A DNA stretch of 6,264 nucleotides from CAZGOM01 sp964542875 (GTDB taxonomy: Bacteria; Planctomycetota; Phycisphaerae; Phycisphaerales; Phycisphaeraceae). Every line of letters begins with the position of its first letter. The stretch's first letter is position 1. The notes under the pieces were generated by a model. The model worked only from the letters and a program-made list of their open reading frames with translations, was not told the origin of the DNA and did not search any database. This document shows, piece after piece, positions 1 to 4,534 of the stretch. Location of the stretch: the NCBI GenBank assembly GCA_964542875.1, contig CAZIWA010000197.1, positions 1 through 6,264 of the forward strand, given 5' to 3'. Position numbers and translations under genes: made by a program.

Positions 1-230
1 ATGTCCTGCAGCGTGTTGTTCAGCGCGTGCCCCATGTGCAGCGCCGCCGTCACGTTAGGCGGCGGAATCACGATCGCATACGGCAAACCCGGCTTGGCCG
101 GGTCCGCGCTGAATGCCTTGGCTTCATTCCACGCACGCAAAATCCCCGCCTCCACCTCGCCCGGGGTGTACTTGGTCGCCAGTTCGCCGGTCGATTGGCC
201 CGCAGAGGTCGTATTGGCTTGCTCGTTCAT
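1..230 (-). CDS. valS: Valyl-tRNA synthetase, N-terminal part (cut by window edge)
   Basis: ValRS is the cytoplasmic class I aminoacyl-tRNA synthetase that charges tRNA-Val with valine using ATP. Only the first 76 codons and two bases of codon 77 are present; the gene continues past base 1. After a polar N-terminus (residues 1-20), the sequence enters the Rossmann catalytic core. The diagnostic stretch is PYAIVIPPPNVTAALHMGH at residues 50-68, which contains the class I HIGH signature as HMGH (65-68) and the PPPNVT lead-in typical of ValRS. It is followed by ALNNTLQD, also ValRS-like. The ATG at 230 is chosen because an AAGGA Shine-Dalgarno element lies 8 bases upstream and because the HIGH motif then falls at a normal depth. 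It is divergent from the glycosyltransferase gene at 493. The family call is secure; editing and anticodon domains lie outside the window. Confidence 0.96.
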   Translation of the reverse strand, partial: MNEQANTTSAGQSTGELATKYTPGEVEAGILRAWNEAKAFSADPAKPGLPYAIVIPPPNVTAALHMGHALNNTLQD

Positions 231-238
231 CGCTTGGA

Positions 239-243
239 TCCTT
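239..243 (-). promoter_or_regulatory. valS ribosome binding site
   Basis: On the minus strand AAGGA lies 8 bases before the ATG at 230. It supports that start codon for the edge-truncated valS. Confidence 0.7.
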
Positions 244-320
244 GTGAATCAGCAGAAACACGGGCCATGAATAGCCCGATTCTTGAAATCCAGACTCGTT
301 TTGTACGTTGGGAAGTGCTT

Positions 321-354
321 AAAAAAGCCCACATGCGCCAGGGAAGGGTGCGGG
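321..354 (-). terminator. Weak hairpin plus T6 in the valS leader (possible attenuator)
   Basis: Read on the minus strand, CCCGCA (354-349) can pair with TGTGGG (333-328) with one G-U pair across a 15-base loop. One C and then TTTTTT (326-321) follow directly. This resembles an intrinsic terminator about 90 bases upstream of the valS start. The stem is short, so it may be chance. If real, it would make the valS leader an attenuator, because it sits between the possible promoter at 447-452 and the gene. Confidence 0.25.
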
Positions 355-362
355 TCGGCCGC

Positions 363-440
363 TCAGCTAACGGCCACCGGCCCGGCAATCGCCGGCCGTG
401 GGTTGGCTGATGATTCAGATGTCGAAGGCCCTTTAAGCAT
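363..440 (-). CDS. Possible 25-codon leaderless leader ORF upstream of valS
   Basis: This minus-strand ORF runs from ATG at 440 to TGA at 363-365. The peptide is Ser/Pro/Ala-rich and ends in AIAGPVAVS, with Val codons GTG (377-375) and GTT (371-369) near the stop. The A of its ATG lies exactly 7 bases downstream of a perfect TATAAT, the position expected of +1, so it would be translated from a leaderless message. No Shine-Dalgarno site is possible in that case. It overlaps the hairpin at 366-407. No homology is recognised. A chance 25-codon ORF is quite possible in sequence of this composition; the exact promoter geometry is the only reason to list it. Confidence 0.2.
   Translation of the reverse strand: MLKGPSTSESSANPRPAIAGPVAVS
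366..407 (-). promoter_or_regulatory. 17-bp bulged hairpin in the valS/glycosyltransferase divergent region
   Basis: Arms 366-386 and 391-407 pair around the loop AATC (387-390). On the plus strand the paired blocks are GCTAAC/GTTGGC (one wobble), CCAC/GTGG, GGCC/GGCC and GGC/GCC. They are separated by a GG bulge (372-373) and single-C bulges (378, 383) on the left arm only. No T tract follows on either side, so it is not a normal terminator. If transcription starts near 440 on the minus strand, it lies in the valS leader RNA. It might equally be a DNA dyad; the sequence does not decide. Confidence 0.45.
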
Positions 441-446
441 CCCCGT

Positions 447-452
447 ATTATA
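447..452 (-). promoter_or_regulatory. Candidate -10 hexamer (TATAAT), toward valS
   Basis: The minus strand reads a perfect TATAAT at 452-447. No good -35 is seen 16-18 bases upstream (the sequence there is GC-rich, near AGGCGT). The same bases give TATTAT on the plus strand (446-451), so the element is nearly symmetric and could fire both ways. The predicted +1 is 440, giving a valS 5' leader of about 210 bases. Confidence 0.35.
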
Positions 453-480
453 GCGCCAAACCCTGCCCTACGCCTTCGGT

Positions 481-486
481 TATAAC
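481..486 (+). promoter_or_regulatory. Candidate -10 hexamer giving a leaderless glycosyltransferase mRNA
   Basis: TATAAC (5 of 6 to consensus) ends 6 bases before the ATG at 493, so the expected +1 coincides with the start codon. The gene lacks any Shine-Dalgarno sequence, which fits a leaderless transcript. No -35 match is visible. An alternative is TATTAT at 446-451 with a leader of about 35 bases. Confidence 0.35.
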
Positions 487-492
487 CCTGGG

Positions 493-2439
493 ATGGCCCG
501 GACGTCCGATTCAACGCCGCTTCCTCCCACGTCGGACTCTCCGGCCGGTTCCGGTGTCTTTAAACCCGCCCCTCCGACGCCGCAGCCCTCCCCGGCTTCG
601 CTGAAACCCTCCCCCCCTGCCAACCCGGCCAATTGGCTCTCCCGGCACGACGGCACGCCCCGGCCCATCAGCGCGTGGCTCATTCTCCTGGCCCTGATCG
701 CGCTTTACCTTCCCCTGGCGCTGATTAACCTTGGTGAGCCCGCCGTCACCGGCCCTGAAGAAGCCCGCGCCCTCGCCCTTGCCGTTGAAACCAGCAACCG
801 GCAGGACAGCCTCAAGCTTGTTGGTTCCTCCTCCCCGGAATACTGGCTTCCCCAGCACGCCGGCCTGGTCTCCACCGAAACCCCGCCTGCGGCCCTGTGG
901 ACTCACGTCATCAGCTTCCGGCTCGCCCAGCTCACCACGCCTGAACCGACACCGGAAGACCGGCTCCTCTGGGCTCGCGGCGCAAGTGTGCTTGCCGGGG
1001 TGTTGGCCCTTGCCGCGGTCTTCTGGGCCGGCCACTCCCTGGCCGGCTCCCCCGGCGCCGGCATCGCAGGGCTCCTCTGCGTCGCCAGCCCGCTCTACCT
1101 CTGGCATGCCCGCCAGGCCACGCCCACCATGCTTTACCTCGCCGGCTGGACGCTCGCCATCGCAGCGGCCCTCTGGGCACTGCGCCCCCTGCGCCCCGCC
1201 CCCTCCGCGGCAAGGCAAGCCACCGGCTGGATCCTCTGCGGCCTGGCCACCGCCCTGGCCGTCCTGGCCGTCGGCCCCGGTGCTTTCCTGAGCGTCGGCC
1301 TGCCCATACTCCTTTTCGTCTTCCTTTGCCCCAACCGGATTTCCCACCTCCTGGGCTGGTTCACCGCACTCTTGATCGCCTGCCTCTTCCTCACCCCCTG
1401 GGCCATCTTCACGATCAAGCAAACCCGTGAATCCGTGCTGGATGACATCTCCATCTTCATCCCCGCACACTGGGCAAGCCTCCGCCAATTGGCCGCCATC
1501 GGCTGGGAGCGCGCGCTCTACGTTCCCCTGAGCCTCGGCCCCTGGTTCCTCTGGATCGCCGGCGCCGTCGCCCAGCCCTTTAGCGCCTCCGCTGCGGGCG
1601 TGCGCGTACGCATGTTCCTCGGCTGGTCGGCCTTCGCCGTCGCCATCCTCGTTACGCTTGGCGCTCATGAGCTGGAATGGTGGTCATGCCTGGCCGTCTG
1701 CGTTCCCGCCAGCGCCCTCCTTCTGGCCCAGCTCATGACCCACTATTCCGACCTCGCCGAAGTCGGCCGCTACCCCCGCTCCTGGCGGCTCATCGTCTGG
1801 CCCCACGCCATCCTCCTTACCCTCGCACCTCTGGGTGTCGCCTGGGCCCTTTTCACCCCCGACATCCTCGCTCAACCCATCGAGCCCTGGAGCCCCACCG
1901 ATCCCGGCATCGCCATCGCCATTGCCGTCTCCGGCCTGCTCCTGGCCATGGTCGCCGCGCGTTACGCCACCCTGGACGACCCACGCAAAGCCATGACCGC
2001 CTGGGCACTAGTCATCTGTGTCATCATGCTTGGCGTCATTCCTCAGATCGCCCACGGCCCATTGGCCGCCACCCACCTTGAACGCGAAGGCCTCCGGCTC
2101 TCCCGGCTGGCCATGGGTGTACCCATTTTCCGGCTCGCCCCTGCCCGAGGCGACCGCGTCGGGCAAACCTCCGACACCCTCTCCTTTTACGCCGATGCCG
2201 CCATCAGCCCCGCCGCCCCCAGCAGCGTCTCTCTCCTTGAAGAAGACAACCCCCGCTACCTACTCCTGGCCCCCCCAAGCTTCCAACCCACGGACAAACG
2301 CCTCGAAGCCGTCGGCCGGCTTCCCCACGCAAACCTCGTCGCCTGGCGGTTTCCGGCATCCTGGGTACCCATCCACACCACCACCCAACCCACCACCGCG
2401 CCGTCACCTGAAACCCAACCAGCCACCGCCCCCCAATAA
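493..2439 (+). CDS. GT-C / family 39-like integral membrane glycosyltransferase
   Basis: This 648-residue polytopic membrane protein resembles ArnT/PMT-type GT-C enzymes, which transfer sugars from polyprenyl-phosphate donors on the outer face of the cytoplasmic membrane. Residues 1-57 are a Pro/Ser-rich, probably cytoplasmic extension. The first membrane helix is about 59-80 and is followed by a loop carrying PEEAR (88-92), at the place of the catalytic Asp/Glu-x-Arg motif. The loop then has ETPP (129-132), matching the family's E-K-P-P lead-in. Further hydrophobic helices fall near 163-180, 188-203, 212-230, 245-280, 287-306, 345-360, 374-392, 398-414, 434-455, 472-490 and 502-520. RQATPTML (207-214) matches a conserved family segment. 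The last 125 residues are extramembrane and end in a Thr/Pro/Gln-rich tail (about 628-648). ATG 493 is the only start between the upstream in-frame stop (451-453) and the first helix; it has no Shine-Dalgarno site. The acceptor and sugar cannot be told. A non-enzymatic GT-C relative is possible. Confidence 0.8.
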   Translation: MARTSDSTPLPPTSDSPAGSGVFKPAPPTPQPSPASLKPSPPANPANWLSRHDGTPRPISAWLILLALIALYLPLALINLGEPAVTGPEEARALALAVETSNRQDSLKLVGSSSPEYWLPQHAGLVSTETPPAALWTHVISFRLAQLTTPEPTPEDRLLWARGASVLAGVLALAAVFWAGHSLAGSPGAGIAGLLCVASPLYLWHARQATPTMLYLAGWTLAIAAALWALRPLRPAPSAARQATGWILCGLATALAVLAVGPGAFLSVGLPILLFVFLCPNRISHLLGWFTALLIACLFLTPWAIFTIKQTRESVLDDISIFIPAHWASLRQLAAIGWERALYVPLSLGPWFLWIAGAVAQPFSASAAGVRVRMFLGWSAFAVAILVTLGAHELEWWSCLAVCVPASALLLAQLMTHYSDLAEVGRYPRSWRLIVWPHAILLTLAPLGVAWALFTPDILAQPIEPWSPTDPGIAIAIAVSGLLLAMVAARYATLDDPRKAMTAWALVICVIMLGVIPQIAHGPLAATHLEREGLRLSRLAMGVPIFRLAPARGDRVGQTSDTLSFYADAAISPAAPSSVSLLEEDNPRYLLLAPPSFQPTDKRLEAVGRLPHANLVAWRFPASWVPIHTTTQPTTAPSPETQPATAPQ

Positions 2440-2597
2440 AAAACCTCCAGTAGGGCGCCGCCCAGTCCGCGAGGCCCACCACGCCACGTCCCTGACCCCT
2501 CGCCATATTGAATCGCCAACAACGCCCCACCATCAACCGGCGCTCTTCCTCCGACCCCGTTTTCCCCCCAAACTCCGATCACACCCCAACCTCTCTC
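2440..2597 (+). terminator. C-rich, G-poor convergent spacer; candidate Rho-dependent terminator
   Basis: The spacer separates two convergent stop codons and contains no usable hairpin-plus-T terminator. By hand count over 2441-2600 there are 78 C and 24 G. The last 60 bases have about 32 C and only 4 G, with runs at 2555-2558, 2564-2569 and 2584-2587 and a CT repeat at 2590-2599. A long unstructured C>G stretch immediately after a gene is what Rho utilisation sites look like. No gene is seen here. Confidence 0.35.
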
Positions 2598-3359
2598 TCA
2601 ACCCAATCGTCCGATATAAACCTCTGTCTTGTACTCAAACTCCACTGTGCCGTTTTGCTGATGCCGATCAAAAATCTCGCGCAGCTTTGCCACCATCGGC
2701 TCGTAACCCGGCTGGCCCTGTGCGGGTGAATAGCTCGATGAAAGCAACCGCCCCTTCGCACCCTCAAAATCAAACACTTGCTTGTAATCAAACGTGAAAA
2801 GCTCAACCGATCCAGGCGAGAAAAACGGCTTGATCGACGCCATTCCCACCTGCCGATGGTTCACCTTCGCGTAGTCCGTCGCAAAATGCTTGAGCAGGTC
2901 TTCATACGCCACCAGAAACGGCGTGGTGTCTTCCAGTCGGGAGTTCCACACCAGCGCCACATACCCGCCATGTTTAAGGACCCGCAAAAATTCCTGCCGT
3001 GCCCGGGGCACATCAAACCAGTGAAACGCCTGCGCCGCAGTGATCAGGTCCACGCTGGCATCAGCCAGGCCGGTCTTCTCGGCAGTCCCTTCATGCACAT
3101 GCAGCCGCGGCTCGCCCGGTACGCTCTCCACCAGAGCCTGGCGCATCGGCCCGTTGGGCTCCACCGCGTAAACCGTCGCACCCGTCTCCAAAAGCAATCG
3201 CGTAAAAATCCCCGTCCCCGCACCGACATCCGCCACCGTGGATCCCGGCCCAAGCCCGGCCTTCTCGCGCAAAAGCGCAATCACTTGCGCCGGGTAGCTC
3301 GGACGTGTCTTCACATAGTCATTCACGCGATTGGAAAAACGCTGGGTTGAGTCCTGCAT
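2598..3359 (-). CDS. Class I SAM-dependent methyltransferase (Methyltransf_11/UbiE-like fold)
   Basis: This 253-residue soluble protein should transfer a methyl group from S-adenosylmethionine to a small molecule. The glycine-rich SAM-binding motif I is VADVGAGTG (42-50). The acidic residue binding the ribose hydroxyls is E67 in AVEPN (65-69). The next conserved segment is HVHEGTAEKTGLADASVDL (87-105), followed by AQAFHWFD (109-116), a signature of the small-molecule methyltransferase group that includes trans-aconitate and Crg1-like enzymes. RVLKHGG (126-132) is the usual post-motif turn. The C-terminus, with LLSSSYSPAQGQPGYEPM (205-222) and a closing YIGRL, follows the pattern of widespread uncharacterised members, so the gene appears full length. 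The start at 3359 has AGGAG five bases upstream. Neighbours are on the opposite strand and give no hint of the substrate; menaquinone/ubiquinone methylation should not be assumed. Confidence 0.9.
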   Translation of the reverse strand: MQDSTQRFSNRVNDYVKTRPSYPAQVIALLREKAGLGPGSTVADVGAGTGIFTRLLLETGATVYAVEPNGPMRQALVESVPGEPRLHVHEGTAEKTGLADASVDLITAAQAFHWFDVPRARQEFLRVLKHGGYVALVWNSRLEDTTPFLVAYEDLLKHFATDYAKVNHRQVGMASIKPFFSPGSVELFTFDYKQVFDFEGAKGRLLSSSYSPAQGQPGYEPMVAKLREIFDRHQQNGTVEFEYKTEVYIGRLG

Positions 3360-3364
3360 GTCAG

Positions 3365-3369
3365 CTCCT
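3365..3369 (-). promoter_or_regulatory. Methyltransferase ribosome binding site
   Basis: AGGAG on the minus strand, 5 bases before the ATG at 3359, fixes that start. Confidence 0.8.
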
Positions 3370-3521
3370 GAGAAAATTTGGGCTACCTCTTAATTTAGGC
3401 TCTTGGCCAGTAATCAAGTCCACTGTTGAGACTCATCATCCCACCATGATTTACAGATTTCGCCAACGTCGCAAAACCCGGGCATCAGGGCCTGTTCATG
3501 TCGGGATTACCGGAATATCAC

Positions 3522-3540
3522 AGATTCAACCCTCGAATCT
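3522..3540. repeat. Short perfect dyad upstream of the prepilin promoter
   Basis: AGATTC (3522-3527) and GAATCT (3535-3540) are perfect 6-base inverted arms around seven bases. The centre lies about 33 bases before the candidate -35 at 3564. It could be an operator half-site pair, but a 6-base dyad is common by chance. The rest of the 301-base spacer 3360-3660 holds no gene that I can support. Confidence 0.2.
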
Positions 3541-3563
3541 CACCAATCCCTTCCTGATTCCTG

Positions 3564-3593
3564 TTGTATTTAAAGGTGTTGTCATCCTAAAAT
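3564..3593 (+). promoter_or_regulatory. Candidate sigma-70-like promoter of the prepilin gene
   Basis: TTGTAT (3564-3569; TTG matches consensus) and TAAAAT (3588-3593; 5 of 6) are separated by 18 bases. The surrounding sequence is AT-rich compared with the genes. Predicted +1 near 3600 gives a leader of about 60 bases before the GTG at 3661. Confidence 0.3.
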
Positions 3594-3646
3594 AAATGGT
3601 GTCCAGGGGGTTGCATTTCTTTGATTTTGCCAAGTCGCTTTCCCTC

Positions 3647-3651
3647 TGGAG
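3647..3651 (+). promoter_or_regulatory. Prepilin gene ribosome binding site (supports GTG start)
   Basis: TGGAG lies 9 bases before the GTG at 3661, with an A-rich spacer. An in-frame TGA at 3622-3624 and the lack of any start codon between it and 3661 make GTG the first possible start. Confidence 0.65.
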
Positions 3652-3660
3652 TTTAAAAAA

Positions 3661-4419
3661 GTGATTTCATCCGCACGAAAAAGCCTCAACCGGCACAACG
3701 ATCTCTATCGACAGGGTTTTACGCTCGTGGAGCTGCTGGTGGTGATTGCGATTGTCTCCGTGCTGCTGGCGCTGGTCATCCCCTCATTTCAGCGAGCAAG
3801 AGAAGTGGCCAACGTCGCCTCGTGCGCCTCCAACTTCCGCCAGCTTTGCATCGCGATGTATGCCTACACGCAGGACGACCGCGAAGGCGCACTGCCCTGG
3901 ACCAGCCGCTTTAGTTCCGGCTGGGGCATCCGTATGACCCCGTACCTTGGCGCCCCCTATGAAGCCGGTCTAACGAACCCCGAAGACAACAGCTATTTCG
4001 GCCCTCTTTTCAAGAAGTATTCCGTTTTCCGTTGCCCGCAGAACCAGCGCATCACCGGCTCCAACTACTACAACTGGAACTACGGCTACAACGCACGGCT
4101 CTCCGCCGGCGTCACCAGCGGCAATGCCGGACAGCAACTCATCGCCTGGAAAGACCGCCGGACACTTCCCCAAATCAAGTACAACCCCGCCAAGATCCTC
4201 ATGATGTCCGATTGCCAGGCCAACAACATCCTGGGCTTTGGCGACCTCAACGCTACACTCAACTACTCAGGCGGCCCTCGCGTCCACCTCGAAAAGAAGC
4301 TCAACCTCGCCTTCCTCGACGGCCACGTGAAGCTGCTTGAACAAGACGAAGACAACACACTCATCCACGTCGACGGTGTCAGCCAGGCCAGCCCCACCGG
4401 CGCCCCAACCGGCTGGTAA
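3661..4419 (+). CDS. Prepilin-type N-terminal cleavage/methylation protein (pseudopilin, H-Xn-DG family)
   Basis: This 252-residue protein should be inserted in the inner membrane, cut by prepilin peptidase, N-methylated, and assembled into a type IV pilus or type II secretion-like fibre. The leader is residues 1-19, basic (RKSLNRH, 6-12) and ending in G19. Cleavage before F20 gives a mature FTLVELLVVIAI, with the required Glu at +5 (E24). The hydrophobic helix runs from about 21 to 42. Next comes SCASNFRQL (54-62), a frequent segment in planctomycete/Verrucomicrobia pseudopilins, then FRCPQ (123-127). The C-terminus has H209 and LAFLDGHVK (216-224), the processing-associated His/Asp-Gly motif. 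Here ten rather than the usual nine residues separate H209 from D220. Cysteines at 55, 63, 125 and 185 could pair. It is a lone gene with a GTG start and its own terminator; no pilus or secretion genes adjoin it. Minor pseudopilin versus major fibre subunit cannot be decided. Confidence 0.9.
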   Translation: MISSARKSLNRHNDLYRQGFTLVELLVVIAIVSVLLALVIPSFQRAREVANVASCASNFRQLCIAMYAYTQDDREGALPWTSRFSSGWGIRMTPYLGAPYEAGLTNPEDNSYFGPLFKKYSVFRCPQNQRITGSNYYNWNYGYNARLSAGVTSGNAGQQLIAWKDRRTLPQIKYNPAKILMMSDCQANNILGFGDLNATLNYSGGPRVHLEKKLNLAFLDGHVKLLEQDEDNTLIHVDGVSQASPTGAPTGW

Positions 4420-4452
4420 ACCATCAGGTTTAAAAACAATCGACCAAAATGC

Positions 4453-4478
4453 AAAGGACGCCTTCTCAGGCGTCCTTT
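4453..4478. terminator. Perfect 10-bp bidirectional intrinsic terminator between prepilin gene and murC
   Basis: AAAGGACGCC (4453-4462) and GGCGTCCTTT (4469-4478) form a perfect 10-bp stem with loop TTCTCA. The hairpin starts 33 bases after the prepilin stop and lies 56 bases beyond the murC stop. Because the arms start with AAA and end in TTT, a U-rich 3' side arises on both strands. The minus-strand version is better, continuing into TGCATTTT. It should terminate both convergent transcripts. Confidence 0.88.
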
Positions 4479-4534
4479 ACACATTTAAACACTCTTACGA
4501 CACGGGACACGCGACTCCCACCGGCCCGCCGCGC

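Noticed and set aside
27..410. Plus-strand ORF over the valS start and divergent spacer
   Set aside because: It overlaps real valS coding sequence and is Arg-rich, as expected of a shadow frame.
231..492. T-box riboswitch upstream of valS
   Set aside because: No T-box consensus resembling TGGNACCGCG and no specifier stem could be found. T-boxes are mainly a Firmicutes/Actinobacteria feature.
511..1668. 385-codon minus-strand ORF opposite the glycosyltransferase
   Set aside because: Its translation is low-complexity Gly/Glu/Arg, and the opposite strand encodes clear membrane helices and GT-C motifs.
3392..3417. Promoter for the methyltransferase (TTGATT / TAAATT on the minus strand)
   Set aside because: The hexamers are separated by only 14 bases, too short for sigma-70 recognition.
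3305..3595. 96-codon plus-strand ORF in the methyltransferase/prepilin spacer
   Set aside because: It starts inside the methyltransferase gene, lacks a Shine-Dalgarno site, has no recognisable features, and runs through the region with promoter-like AT-rich sequence.
3597..3615. Sigma-54-like promoter (TGG ... TTGCA) before the prepilin gene
   Set aside because: The GG and GC dinucleotides are three bases too far apart for the strict -24/-12 spacing.
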